A stretch of 64,000 nucleotides of DNA from Streptomyces geranii (GCF_002954775.1 NZ_PJME01000053.1:1-64000); one strand, 5' to 3'. Positions 16,872-25,364 are shown, numbered from the stretch's first letter. The notes: a model not told the origin generated them from the sequence alone. Numbers and translations: made by a program.

Positions 16872-17438
16872 TCAGGGCTGGCGGGGGCCTGCGGTGTCGC
16901 CGAACTCGACGAACCGGGCGAGGGCGCGCTCGACGGGCGGCTTGCCCTCGGTCACCGCGGTGATGACGCGGTTGAAGTACCGCTCGGCGGCCCGCTCCTG
17001 CTCGGCGGTCAGCACGATGCGCCGGTTGGGCCGGGCCCCGGTGACGGCCGTCAGCAGCGCCTGGGCGTCGTCGTCCTGCAGCTGGAGCACTGCGACGGAG
17101 CGGGCGAGCCGGTTGACGACCCCTTCGGCCTGCTCCGGGACACGGTCACGGCCCTCGTCGCTGAACCACTCGCCTGCCTGGTCGAGCAGGCTGTGCAGGT
17201 CGGTGTATCCCTTCTCCCTGGCCAGCGCCTTGCGGAAGTGGGCGAGCAGCTCGACCAGGACCTCGACGTCGGCCGGGTCGACGGGCACGGCGTACAGCGG
17301 GGTGTACTCGTAGCCGTCGGCACCGAAGACCTGGTTGCCGGTGGTCGCCTCCTCGCCGTTGTCGGCCGGGTGCCGCTCGGCGCGCAGGTCCTCGGGCAGC
17401 GCCTTCGAGATGCCGGTCCAGGCGGCATGGGCGGCCAT
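16872..17438 (-). CDS. Hypothetical helical protein, apparent N-terminal frameshift
   Basis: 188 residues from an internal ATG. The reading frame clearly continues upstream for another 50 residues (DTALRLLPADEQFL up to GLDG). A good ribosome site (CAGGAG) stands before the ATG at 17598, but the two are joined only if one C of the CCC at 17592-17594 (GGG on the plus strand) is dropped, giving MTDTALRLLPADEQ. Either this is a recent frameshift, a sequencing error, or the gene uses the internal ATG. The protein is helical with VVNRLARSVAVLQLQDDD and ends in a charged segment. No family recognised. Confidence 0.6.
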   Translation of the reverse strand: MAAHAAWTGISKALPEDLRAERHPADNGEEATTGNQVFGADGYEYTPLYAVPVDPADVEVLVELLAHFRKALAREKGYTDLHSLLDQAGEWFSDEGRDRVPEQAEGVVNRLARSVAVLQLQDDDAQALLTAVTGARPNRRIVLTAEQERAAERYFNRVITAVTEGKPPVERALARFVEFGDTAGPRQP

Positions 17439-17591
17439 GCCGTCGAGGCCGGCGGGCAGTTCATAGACGTCGTCCGCGCCTGCACGGGCGTCGCGTGCGG
17501 TCTGGTCGAGCCAGCTCAGCAGCGGCTCCTCCAGGTCGAAGAAGTCGGTGAGGAACTGTTCGTCGGCGGGCAGCAGCCGCAGCGCGGTGTC

Positions 17592-17594
17592 GGG
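17592..17594 (-). other. Putative one-base frameshift near a start codon
   Basis: The ribosome site and ATG (17596-17598) are in the wrong frame for the downstream protein by one base. Deleting one G of this GGG run on the plus strand restores a continuous protein. Confidence 0.5.
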
Positions 17595-17657
17595 TCATGA
17601 GGGTCACTCCTGGGTGATGGCGGGCCGGGTTGCAAGGACAGATGAGGAACGGCTCTG

Positions 17658-18107
17658 TCAGCCCTGCGGGTGCTGGCAGGAGGGGCAGCCGATGGACTGG
17701 GCCGCATCGGCGGCGGTGGCGCCGGCGGCTTCGGCGACCGCGCGCCAGCACAGCGGCAGGCCGGTCTCGTCGAGCGTGCGCCCACTGGGGAATTCGTCGT
17801 CCGGGCCGTAGAAGACAGCCACGAAGGGCTCGACGCCGGGCAGGACGATGCGCGTCGGCTCGATGTGGAGGTCGAACTGCGGGGCGGGCGGGATCGAGGC
17901 GAGGCTCTCCCACACCACGCAGTTGAGCAGCTGCGCCACGGTCCGGCACTCGTGGTCGGTGCACGGGTCCCAGGTGCTGCCGTTGGCACGCAGCACCTCC
18001 AGGCGGTCGGTGATGGTCAAGGTGATGGTGTCGGCGTAGTGGACGGGCCGGTCGGCGGGCTCGGGCGCGGTGGCGGTGCGGCTGCGGAACAGCTGGCGGA
18101 TGTTCAC
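17658..18107 (-). CDS. Hypothetical protein with C-terminal CxxC
   Basis: 149 residues. It starts MNIRQLFRSRTATAPEPADRP, then TITLTITDRLEVL, TVAQLLNCVVWESL and FVAVFYGPDDEFPSG, and ends GCPSCQHPQG. Its ATG overlaps the end of the 18104 gene (ATGA), so the two are coupled. The mixed strand-helix pattern is not one I recognise. Confidence 0.65.
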   Translation of the reverse strand: MNIRQLFRSRTATAPEPADRPVHYADTITLTITDRLEVLRANGSTWDPCTDHECRTVAQLLNCVVWESLASIPPAPQFDLHIEPTRIVLPGVEPFVAVFYGPDDEFPSGRTLDETGLPLCWRAVAEAAGATAADAAQSIGCPSCQHPQG

Positions 18108-18532
18108 GGGGTCTGGTCCTCCTCGTCGTCGAATGCGTCGGTGATCAGGTCGGGCCAGCGGGCGTGGCCCCGGAACTCCAGGCGGTGGCGGAGCATCGCG
18201 GCGGCGTGGTCCCGGGGGACCTCCAGCGCGAAGTCCTCGTGGGCGCGGGCGATGACGTCGCCGGTCGTGACGCGCATTGCGGGGACGTGGTGCAGGTCGG
18301 TGACGGGCTCGGCGAGACGGGCGCGCACGGAGGTGGTGATGGCGTGGTCGGTGGCGGCCTGCAGCTGCTTGCGGTAGTGCTCGTCCCCCCGGCGCTGTCG
18401 GCGGTCCGCGTCCAGCTTCATCAGCCGTGGGGCCGAGACCGCGGCGAGCAGGGCCAGGGCGAGGGCAATGCCCACGAACCAGGCCACGCCCGTAAAGACC
18501 ATGTCGGTGACGGAGTTGAAGGTCTCCCTCAT
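18104..18532 (-). CDS. Single-pass membrane protein
   Basis: 142 residues. One hydrophobic helix near the N-terminus (VAWFVGIALALALLAAVSAP, residues 16-36) is followed by a basic stretch (KLDADRRQRRGDEHYRKQ) and a helical soluble domain ending in an acidic tail (DDEEDQTP). A ribosome site lies upstream and the next gene overlaps. It follows a Pycsar-effector-like membrane protein by 24 bases, so the two may act together at the membrane. Family unknown. Confidence 0.65.
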   Translation of the reverse strand: MRETFNSVTDMVFTGVAWFVGIALALALLAAVSAPRLMKLDADRRQRRGDEHYRKQLQAATDHAITTSVRARLAEPVTDLHHVPAMRVTTGDVIARAHEDFALEVPRDHAAAMLRHRLEFRGHARWPDLITDAFDDEEDQTP

Positions 18533-18556
18533 GGTGGTTCCCCCCCTTTCCGGCGG

Positions 18557-19021
18557 TCAGAGCAGGCTGGTGAGGACGGCGGCCAGTGCCAGGAACCCGA
18601 CGCCGGCCAGGGTGGAGCCGATCGCGTACTGGATCCGGCGGAACTTACGGACGGCGCCTGCCTGCAGGGCCCGGACCTCGTCGGTGCGCTGGCCCCCGGC
18701 GAGGCGGGCCTGCAGCTCGGCGTCGCTGAGCCGGTGCCACGACGGCCACCCGTCCCCGGTGAGGCTGGGGAACACCGCGATGAGCAGCAGCACGATCGCG
18801 GCGACCAGGGCGATGAGACCCGCGACACCGGCGGTCACGGCCGACGCGGTGAGGTCGAGTTGGGGCGCGGCGGAGCCGACACCGGCGACCAGGCCCCCGA
18901 TCAGGGCGAGCAGTAAGGCGGCCTTGTTGTCGGCCCGCCCCATCTCGCCGCGGAGCATGGCGGCGGCGTCGGCCACGCCCGGGGTGTCGGTCCGGACGGG
19001 CTGCGGCTCGGTGGTGGTCAC
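18557..19021 (-). CDS. Pycsar-effector-like membrane protein (DUF5706 type)
   Basis: 154 residues with three hydrophobic helices: ALLLALIGGLVAGVGS, LIALVAAIVLLLIAVFP and a C-terminal STLAGVGFLALAAVL. RGEMGRADNKAALLLAL fits the conserved start of the DUF5706/Pycsar-effector family, where A[D].KA precedes the first membrane helix. The later RTDEVRALQAGAVRKFRRIQYAI fits the conserved helix before the last membrane segment. PycTM effectors disrupt the membrane when a phage-triggered cyclase makes cCMP or cUMP. No nucleotide cyclase is recognisable nearby, so the role here is open. Confidence 0.68.
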   Translation of the reverse strand: MTTTEPQPVRTDTPGVADAAAMLRGEMGRADNKAALLLALIGGLVAGVGSAAPQLDLTASAVTAGVAGLIALVAAIVLLLIAVFPSLTGDGWPSWHRLSDAELQARLAGGQRTDEVRALQAGAVRKFRRIQYAIGSTLAGVGFLALAAVLTSLL

Positions 19022-19024
19022 GGG

Positions 19025-20170
19025 TTACTTCCCCTCTCGCTTCGTCTTGTCCTGGTGCTCCTGCAGCTCGCGGCGGGCGTCGCGGGCCTCGTCCTGGGCG
19101 GTCCGCTTCTCGGTGAGGGCGGTGTCCAGCTGGGTGCGCATGGTGTCGAACTGGGTCTCCAGCTGGCCGGCGCGGGTGCGGTAGCCCTGGGCGTCCTCGC
19201 GGACTCGCTCCAGGGCGTCGGTCAGTTCGGTGACGACCTTGTCGGCGGCGTCGACCTGGGCCTTGGCCTCGACCTTGGCCTTCTCGGCGGCGTCCTCGGC
19301 GGCGGCGGCCCGCTTGTCGGCGTCGGCCTGCGCCTTGGTGGCCTCCGTCTTGACCCGCTCGGCGTCGGCCTTCGTCTGGTCGACGGTCTTCTGCATCGCC
19401 TCGACGTCGGTCTTCGCCTGCAACTGCGCCTTCCCGGCGGCTTCCTGGGCCTCCTTGACGCGCTTGTCGGCTTCGGTCTTGCCGTCGGCGACCTTCTGCT
19501 CGGCGTCGGTGCGGGCCTTGTCGACCGTGTCCTTCGCCTCCCGGCGGACCCTCTCCATCTCCTCCTCGACGGCGGTGACCTGGTCGGCGGCCTCCTCGCG
19601 GATGCGCTCGGTCTCCGTCTCGAACCGGCTCGTCGCCGCGTCGAGTTCCTCGATCGCCTGGTCCGCGGCGGCCTCGGCGGCGGCCTGTGCCTCCTCGGCG
19701 GCGTCGGCCCGCCGATCGGCGGTCTCCCGGCGCCCGCGCTCCGTGGTCGCGGTCTCGCGGAACTCGGCGACCCGGGCGTCCGCGCGTGCCTCGGCGGCGG
19801 AGACCTGTGCTTCGGCGGCCTCCGGGTCGGTGACGGTCTTGAGCAGGTCCGTGTACCGGGCCAGTTCTGCCGTCAGCTCCTCGATCCTCTGCAGGACGGT
19901 GCCCTGCACGATGGTCGCGGTCTTGGCCGCGTCGCTGACGATGTGGTCGCTGGGCTCCTCGGCGGGCCTGCTGGTGGTGCCCGCCGGCTTGCCCGTGGGG
20001 TGCTTGGCCCGGTAGGCGGTCATGGCGGTGTGCTCGGGGTCGTCGCAGTACTCCGGCGCGCGTCCGCGCTTGCCCGGCTCCTTGGGGACGGGCGGCCGGG
20101 AGCACCCGGGGAACCCGCACTCGGGTGCCTTGGCGGGAGCCTGGGTGGTCTGCTCGGTCTGCTCGCTCAT
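19025..20170 (-). CDS. Long coiled-coil protein with N-terminal Cys cluster
   Basis: 381 residues. Near the N-terminus CGFPGC and later CDDPEH form a possible zinc-binding pair. From about residue 95 almost the whole protein is Ala/Glu/Lys/Arg heptad coiled coil (EAAEAQVSAAEARADARVAEF and onward). Plasmid KfrA-type proteins also join a DNA-binding N-terminus to a long coiled coil and have been linked to plasmid stability; this similarity is in architecture only. It lies between the DUF6884-like gene and the Pycsar-like gene with short gaps. Confidence 0.65.
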   Translation of the reverse strand: MSEQTEQTTQAPAKAPECGFPGCSRPPVPKEPGKRGRAPEYCDDPEHTAMTAYRAKHPTGKPAGTTSRPAEEPSDHIVSDAAKTATIVQGTVLQRIEELTAELARYTDLLKTVTDPEAAEAQVSAAEARADARVAEFRETATTERGRRETADRRADAAEEAQAAAEAAADQAIEELDAATSRFETETERIREEAADQVTAVEEEMERVRREAKDTVDKARTDAEQKVADGKTEADKRVKEAQEAAGKAQLQAKTDVEAMQKTVDQTKADAERVKTEATKAQADADKRAAAAEDAAEKAKVEAKAQVDAADKVVTELTDALERVREDAQGYRTRAGQLETQFDTMRTQLDTALTEKRTAQDEARDARRELQEHQDKTKREGK

Positions 20171-20261
20171 CTGGGAGAACTCCTCGGGGTGGTGCGGTCG
20201 GTGCGGTGTGCGCGCGGTCGACAGCGTGCCGTATCCGGGCGGGCCCGGATGACGGGCCCGC

Positions 20262-21464
20262 TCACGCGGCGGTCGCGTACAGGTCGGTCTGGGTGGGGCG
20301 CTCGCGCAGCGCGGTGAGTCGGCCGCGCTGGCGGCCGATGCCGAGATGGGCGAGCGGGGTGAGAGCGGCCGGCCACACGGCGGCGGCGCGCTGGGTGTAC
20401 TTGCCCGGGGTGAGGAGTACGACGTCGGCGGTGGCGGTCAGCCCCATCTCGGCGGCCTGGTCGCGCAGTTCCTCGACGGTGATGCTGCCCTCGTCGTCCC
20501 ACGTGTGGTCGTACGGCTCGATCACCCGATCCAGTGGCAGGAAGCCGTGCAACGCGCTCATGACCAGCACGGTGCCGCCCTGCGCGGTGAGGGCGTCGGC
20601 GGTCCGGCGGGCGTGCTGGTGCAGCTTTCCGACGTACAGCTTCCCTGCCTCGGCGGGGTGGTCGAGCTTGGCACCGGAGCAGGGGATCACCACGATCGGC
20701 CCGGCCGCGGCGGGGACGGCGGGGTCGAACAGGGCCAGCTGTTCGCCGTGGGCGGCGGCGACCGGCCAGCGCGCGGCCGGGGCCTCGATCCGCTCGGCGT
20801 CGTCGAGCAGTTGCAGGGCGGCGGCCGGGTCGTAGGCGTCGCGGATCTCGACCCACCCGTACTCGCCGAGAACTCCGGCGAGGGTCTCGGCCTGCTCCCA
20901 CAGGGGGAGGGCGGGGTCGACCTCGGGCACGGCGGCGGGCTGGGGTCCGGTCAGCACCTGGACGATCCGGCGGAAGGCGACGGCCCGGAAGTAGGCGGCG
21001 GCCCCCCGTCGTCCTCCGGTGCCCAGGGCCTCGAAGTGGTCGGCGTGCCGGGGCCGGCGGGCGCACTCGCCGTACATGCGGGCGGCCCAGCTGGTCAGCT
21101 GCTCGGCGTGGTCGAGGACGCGGGGGAGCGCGGCGGCGTAGCGGGCCACCTCGTCGGCGGAGCCGGTGACACGCAGGGCTCGCCCAGACCGGTCGAGCTG
21201 GCGGGCCTCCACGCCGAAGCGGGCGGCGACGGTGCGGGCAGCCTCAGCGCGCTGCGGACCGCGACCGGCGGCGTAAGGGAAGTCCAGACGGACCGCGGCG
21301 CGGCCGTGCACGCGCAGCTGCAGGCGGTCGGCGACGACGTAGCGCGCACACCGGGCCGCATAGCGGGCGGCACGCTCCGGTCCCCAGCCGATGTCCAGCA
21401 GGGGGCGGCGCATCAGGCTGCCGTCCTTGCGCGGTACCTCGCGGTTCTCGTCCCTCAGCCCCAT
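20262..21464 (-). CDS. DUF6884-like protein
   Basis: 400 residues from the ATG at 21464, with GAAGGGGG upstream. The C-terminal domain contains PIVVIPCSGAKLDHP, then AGKLYVGKLHQHARR, TVLVMSALHGFLPLD and VIEPYDHTW. The iPCs..K, LY.g, SA.hG and pYd pattern matches DUF6884, a domain seen in phage and mobile-element proteins and possibly nucleoside-related. The N-terminal 200 residues (GWGPERAARYAARCARYV, then FPYAAGRGPQRAEA) are helical and unassigned. First gene of an operon with a distinctive AT-rich inverted repeat upstream. Confidence 0.72.
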   Translation of the reverse strand: MGLRDENREVPRKDGSLMRRPLLDIGWGPERAARYAARCARYVVADRLQLRVHGRAAVRLDFPYAAGRGPQRAEAARTVAARFGVEARQLDRSGRALRVTGSADEVARYAAALPRVLDHAEQLTSWAARMYGECARRPRHADHFEALGTGGRRGAAAYFRAVAFRRIVQVLTGPQPAAVPEVDPALPLWEQAETLAGVLGEYGWVEIRDAYDPAAALQLLDDAERIEAPAARWPVAAAHGEQLALFDPAVPAAAGPIVVIPCSGAKLDHPAEAGKLYVGKLHQHARRTADALTAQGGTVLVMSALHGFLPLDRVIEPYDHTWDDEGSITVEELRDQAAEMGLTATADVVLLTPGKYTQRAAAVWPAALTPLAHLGIGRQRGRLTALRERPTQTDLYATAA

Positions 21465-21510
21465 GCCCGGCGCCCCCTTCGTGGTGTGTTGTGCAGGGCT
21501 CCAGTCTAAT

Positions 21511-21569
21511 GCATTGCATTTCATTTCGTCAATACATTTCATCACGTGCGATGCAATGAAATGCAATGC
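21511..21569. promoter_or_regulatory. AT-rich inverted repeat operator
   Basis: A perfect 15-bp inverted repeat (GCATTGCATTTCATT at 21511-21525 and its complement at 21555-21569), 29 bases apart. It is strikingly AT-rich in this GC-rich window, lies about 50 bases upstream of the DUF6884-like start, and probably carries the operon promoter and an operator. Confidence 0.7.
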
Positions 21570-22140
21570 AAATGGGGGGTCGGCATGATCACTTCCGTGG
21601 GTTCGCCGGTCGCCGTCGTCGTACGGCTGCTCGCCGCGACCGCCGGGCGTCTGTCGTCGGCCGACCTGGGTCCTCCGCCCGGTCCGGCCCGCTGCCAGCG
21701 CACCGACGCCGGGTGGTCACCGGCCTCTTCGCTGCCAGCCTCTTTGAGCGGTTCCGCCGTGCCCGCCGCAGTCGGCAGTGCTCAGTGCCCCGGGGAACCT
21801 TGGGCCGGCGCACCCGCGCCGTACGTCGGGCCTGAGCGGGGTGCTCCCTCGTCGTCCGGGCGCGCGTAGCGCTGCTACAGGTTCCCGGGGGCTGGAGAGG
21901 ATCGCGCTTGCGCGACCGGCTTGCCGGCGCCGAAGGCGTCCTCGTAGGGCCCCGGGGTTCTGTGGCACCCTTTGGGGCCCGGTCGTCGAGGGAGTGCACC
22001 GCGACCCACCACACCACTCCCCCACGGACCCGCAGTCGGCCGTGCTCTCCCCACCCCCTCAGAGGGAGGGCCGGGGGTGTGGGGGCAGAGCCCCCGCGAA
22101 GACCCCAGCTGTCCGGCCGGTCCGCACCACGGCGTACGAA
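21570..22140. other. Non-coding stretch
   Basis: No frame here has a ribosome site and a plausible composition. It contains a hairpin (GGGGGCAGAGCCCCC at 22081-22095) of a type common between Streptomyces genes, and a GTAGC/GCTAC inverted repeat near 21865. It may be a decayed gene. Confidence 0.45.
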
Positions 22141-22146
22141 GCACGA

Positions 22147-22178
22147 TGCCCGGCGGGACCAATTGGTCCCGCCGGGCA
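22147..22178 (-). terminator. 32-bp perfect palindrome, terminator copy 1
   Basis: Perfect palindrome centred on GGGACCAATTGGTCCC. The same sequence, one base longer on each side, is at 28815-28848. Each copy lies just past the 3' end of a minus-strand gene (here 22215). Confidence 0.7.
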
Positions 22179-22214
22179 CAGGGGCGCGGGCGGCGGTGGC
22201 GGCTGGGGTGGGGG

Positions 22215-22982
22215 CTAGGTGCCGTCGGGGGCGGGGAGCTGGACACCCCGGGCGCGCGACACCCAATGGATGCGCTGGCGCGGCGGCAGCAGGCTGTACT
22301 CCAGGGTCCGCAGCCCGGAGCCTTCGGTGAGGTGCCAGGGTGCGATGGTCCACAGCCCGTCGCGGTCGGGGACCGGTTCGACCGGGCATCCGGTCATCAC
22401 CAGGTCCCACCGGTCGGTGCTGCCGTTGTCGCGGTCGTCCTCCACGGTCACGCTGCCGCGCACCTGGTGGGGCAGTTCCTGCCCGGCCTGCTTCGCCGCG
22501 TGGTTCTCCGCCAGCTGCTTGATGGTGAACTCGCGCTGCAGGTAGACGTCAGGGGTGCTCTCCCCCGGTTCCAGCAGCAGGACGCCGGCGGCCGTGGGCC
22601 TGTTGTCGTTGGCGACGACCAGGTCGCCGTCGAACCGGGCCTGGACCCGCCGGTCGCTGAGGTTCTCCAGCACCAGGACCTGCTGCAGCACGAGACGGTT
22701 GGACCCGTCCTGGTCGGCGGGGAAGTGCCACTTGTGCCCGGCCGGCCACGTGTTGCAGGGCATCCCGCTGCTGTTCCAGGCCAGCGGTTCCCAGGGCGGC
22801 TCGCTCAACTTGAGAGTGACGCCCGGGGCCTGGGAGTCGAGTCGGCTGCGGATCGCGTCGGCGGTCATCAGCTGGCTGACCGTGAGCGCGGCGCGTGTGA
22901 GGTATGCCTGCCACCCGACGAAGCCGAGTGCACCCGTGGTGCCGATCGAGCCGACGGCGGTCCAGAACGTCTCTGCTGACAT
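22215..22982 (-). CDS. Hypothetical membrane-anchored protein
   Basis: 255 residues from the ATG at 22982. The N-terminus (MSAETFWTAVGSIGTTGALGFVGWQAYLTR) is a probable single membrane anchor or uncleaved signal. The rest is soluble and strand-rich: WHFPADQDGSNRLVLQQVLVLENLSDR, RFDGDLVVANDNRP and WDLVMTGCPVEPVPDRDGLWTIAPW. No family recognised. It follows the 23057 gene on the same strand and ends at a strong palindromic terminator. Confidence 0.65.
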   Translation of the reverse strand: MSAETFWTAVGSIGTTGALGFVGWQAYLTRAALTVSQLMTADAIRSRLDSQAPGVTLKLSEPPWEPLAWNSSGMPCNTWPAGHKWHFPADQDGSNRLVLQQVLVLENLSDRRVQARFDGDLVVANDNRPTAAGVLLLEPGESTPDVYLQREFTIKQLAENHAAKQAGQELPHQVRGSVTVEDDRDNGSTDRWDLVMTGCPVEPVPDRDGLWTIAPWHLTEGSGLRTLEYSLLPPRQRIHWVSRARGVQLPAPDGT

Positions 22983-23056
22983 GGCGGAGATTCTGGCAGC
23001 ACCACCGACTCCCCCGTACCGCGCGGGCCGGTGCCCCCCGGGAACGGAGTACGGGT

Positions 23057-23779
23057 CTACGCGGTCGCCGGGGCGTTGGTGAAGCCGATCCGGCCCCCGA
23101 CCAGCCGCCCGGCCTGTGCGGCGGCGGCCAGCGCGGCGGTGCGGGCGTCGTCGCTGTCGAGGCCGGGCAGCCCGGCGTTGCCGGAGTACACCACCACCTG
23201 GCCGTGGCGGTCGGCCTGCTGGAGCCAGCCGTCGGGCAGTACGAGGGAGCCCTGGAAGAAGATCCCGCCGCGCGGGTCGAGGATGAGCAGGCCGTCGGTC
23301 TCGGGGGCCACGTGGTCGAGGAACAGGACGGCGATCCACTCGGCGACGGTCGGCGGCGCCTGGTGCAGCTGGTCGACGTGGGTGAAGCCCTCGTCGAGCA
23401 GGAAGTCGGTCACCAGGTCGTCGGTCGACTGCTCGTGCAGCCGGTACGCCTTGACGGCGGACTCGCAGACCAGGACCGGCAGTTCGGTGCCGGAGTGGTC
23501 GACGACCAGGGCCGTGATGGTCATGCGGTCGTCCGGGGCGGGCGGCTCGTAGCCGTCGGGCAGCGGACGGACGCCGGACGGTGCGCACGCGGCGTGGGCG
23601 AAGGCGACGCGGACCATCCCGTCGCCGGCGAGCACCACCATGCTCACCGTGGCGGTGGCGTCGTCGAAGGGCTTGCTGCAGTCGATGCAGGGGTCGGGGG
23701 GCAGGTCGGCCGGGGCGACCAGGGCGAGGTCCTCGCCGAGCAGGGCGCGGACGTCGTCGCTGATGTTCAGGTCGATCAC
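23057..23779 (-). CDS. Hypothetical protein with a CxxC pair
   Basis: 240 residues, GTG start. PCIDCSKPFDD near residue 31 and a later AHAACAPSG could form a zinc site. The remainder alternates strands and helices (MTITALVVDHSGTELPVLVCESAV; GLLILDPRGGIFFQGSLVLPDGWLQ). Composition and codon bias look genuine. Middle gene of a 25.1-22.2 kb minus-strand set. No family recognised. Confidence 0.65.
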   Translation of the reverse strand: MIDLNISDDVRALLGEDLALVAPADLPPDPCIDCSKPFDDATATVSMVVLAGDGMVRVAFAHAACAPSGVRPLPDGYEPPAPDDRMTITALVVDHSGTELPVLVCESAVKAYRLHEQSTDDLVTDFLLDEGFTHVDQLHQAPPTVAEWIAVLFLDHVAPETDGLLILDPRGGIFFQGSLVLPDGWLQQADRHGQVVVYSGNAGLPGLDSDDARTAALAAAAQAGRLVGGRIGFTNAPATA

Positions 23780-23889
23780 GGGTGTGCACCTCGCGGTTCG
23801 TCGGGGTCTGTCACGGGGGGTTCCGTCGTACGGGCCCGGGGCCGAAGTCAGCTGCTATGACTCCGGCCCCGGGCAACGTGCGGGGTTGG

Positions 23890-25146
23890 TCAGTCTTCCT
23901 GCTCGTCGTCGTGGGCGAGTTTCTCGCGCAGGTCGCCGACGGCGGTGTGGGACATCGAGGCCAGGGTGCCCAGTTCGCGGTCGCTGCGCTGGGTCCAGGC
24001 CATCACGCGGACCAGGTGGATGCGCCGCCGGTCGCGGGCCTGCTTGAGGAGTGCTTCGATCCGGGCGACCTCGGAGCCTTCGCGCTGGAGCAGGTCCTCG
24101 ACGGCGCGGCGCTCGGTGGCACGCTCGCGTTCGAGGTGCTCGCGCACGCCGGTCAACAGCAGGTTCTCGACGGTGGCGGCGGCCTGGAGCCGGTCGGCGA
24201 AGGTGTCGAGGCGGTCGTCGTTCTGCTCGGCGAGGGCGCCGTACTCCGTGGTCGCGGCGTCCAGCGCGCGCTTGCCCGCCTCGGTCTGCAGCCACGGCTC
24301 GACCGGCGTGCTGGTCCGGTCGCCGGCGGCCTGGGCACGGTAGGCGTACAGGGCCGCGCGGTCGCCGTAGAAGGAGTGGCCTCCCCATCCGCCGTCGTAG
24401 ATCTGCGCGTTGCCCTGCGTGCAGAGGTAGCCCGCCACGCCTCCGTAGCCGGACGGCGGCTTGTACGCGGCGATGCGGTCCAGCTCGGCGTCGCTGGCGG
24501 TGGCCCACTCGGCGGGGATCAGCTCGGGGTGGCGCTCCAGGAACTCCGTGGCTTCGTGCCGCCAGTCGGCCACGGGGCTGATGACCGGCTCCGGCCAGCT
24601 GACGCTGTCGCGGCCGACGGTCGGCTCGACGGCGCGCTCGAAGTCCTTCCAGGCGCTGTCCGCGGCGGCCGACCACTCCAGCTCGCCGCGCGGGCCGACG
24701 CGGTGCATGGTGTCGACGATGCGCTGCACGATCGGCAGCACGGAGGTCGCGACCTCGTACAGCTCCTCGGCGGTGAACAGCCGCGTCGTGTAGCCGTGCT
24801 CCTGGCTGTAGCCGACCGGGGTGACCAGCCGGACGATCACCTTGCCGCGGACCGTGAGGTCGTTGGCGGACTGGCGCAGGTAGCCGGGGAGCTGGCGGAC
24901 CAGGTGCTCCTCGGCGTCCCGGTAGTCGGTGTCCCCGTACCAGAGTTCGCCGGTGTCCAGGTCGAGGGCGAACCAGTAGCGGTACTGGGTGCCCGGCCCG
25001 TAGCGGCCCGGCCCGGAGGTGTCCCGGAACCAGACCTCGGCGGCCGGCGGCGGGGTCAGCGTGACGCCGGTGAAGGCGTCCTCGGGGTGGTAGCCGGAGC
25101 GGACGTGCGCGGTGCGTACGGGCTGCTCGGTCTCGGTAGCGGCCAT
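23890..25146 (-). CDS. Hypothetical protein with a C-terminal coiled coil
   Basis: 418 residues from the ATG at 25146, chosen because GAGAGGAG precedes it; the frame is open further upstream. The N-terminal third is strand-rich with many Tyr/Trp (QYRYWFALDLDTGELWYGDTDYRD). The middle includes PSGYGGVAGYLCTQGNAQIYDGGWGGHSFYG. The C-terminal third is a charged coiled coil (LERERATERRAVEDLLQREGSEVARIEALLKQARDRRRIHLVR) ending DDEQED. No family recognised. Two GTGGTTTCCAGTC repeats lie 60-100 bases upstream and may be its operator. Confidence 0.68.
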   Translation of the reverse strand: MAATETEQPVRTAHVRSGYHPEDAFTGVTLTPPPAAEVWFRDTSGPGRYGPGTQYRYWFALDLDTGELWYGDTDYRDAEEHLVRQLPGYLRQSANDLTVRGKVIVRLVTPVGYSQEHGYTTRLFTAEELYEVATSVLPIVQRIVDTMHRVGPRGELEWSAAADSAWKDFERAVEPTVGRDSVSWPEPVISPVADWRHEATEFLERHPELIPAEWATASDAELDRIAAYKPPSGYGGVAGYLCTQGNAQIYDGGWGGHSFYGDRAALYAYRAQAAGDRTSTPVEPWLQTEAGKRALDAATTEYGALAEQNDDRLDTFADRLQAAATVENLLLTGVREHLERERATERRAVEDLLQREGSEVARIEALLKQARDRRRIHLVRVMAWTQRSDRELGTLASMSHTAVGDLREKLAHDDEQED

Positions 25147-25205
25147 CTGGGCTGCTCCTCTCGTCGACTTCGGCCATCGTCCCGCGCAACGCCCCATCGT
25201 GGAAG

Positions 25206-25250
25206 GTGGTTTCCAGTCATGCGGGATCTATTGGCAAGTGGTTTCCAGTC
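25206..25250. promoter_or_regulatory. Two direct repeats GTGGTTTCCAGTC
   Basis: Perfect 13-bp repeats at 25206-25218 and 25238-25250, 32 bases apart (about three helical turns), upstream of the gene starting at 25146. The spacing fits two regulator dimers on one DNA face. Confidence 0.55.
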
Positions 25251-25271
25251 GGAATGATCACCCGATGGTCA

Positions 25272-25288
25272 CGTAATAACAGGCCCTG
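25272..25288 (-). repeat. CAGGGCCTGTTATTACG motif, copy 2
   Basis: Reverse-strand copy of the motif at 15089 and 51329, sharing GGGCCTGTTATTAC. Intergenic. Confidence 0.55.
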
Positions 25289-25342
25289 CGGTGAGGGGTC
25301 CCTCTCGAACAGACTGCAAAGACAGCAGCTGCTCCCGGGGGG

Positions 25343-25356
25343 CACGGCTAGCCGTG
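25343..25356. repeat. CACGGCTAGCCGTG palindrome, copy 1
   Basis: A 14-bp perfect palindrome followed by ACA, just past the primase stop. The same palindrome with the same following bases occurs at 25601-25614 inside the primase gene. Confidence 0.55.
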
Positions 25357-25364
25357 ACAGGGGA

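Noticed and set aside
21589..22410. Frames in the 21.6-22.2 kb gap
   Set aside because: All are Arg/Pro/Ala-rich, lack ribosome sites and overlap a terminator; treated as non-coding.
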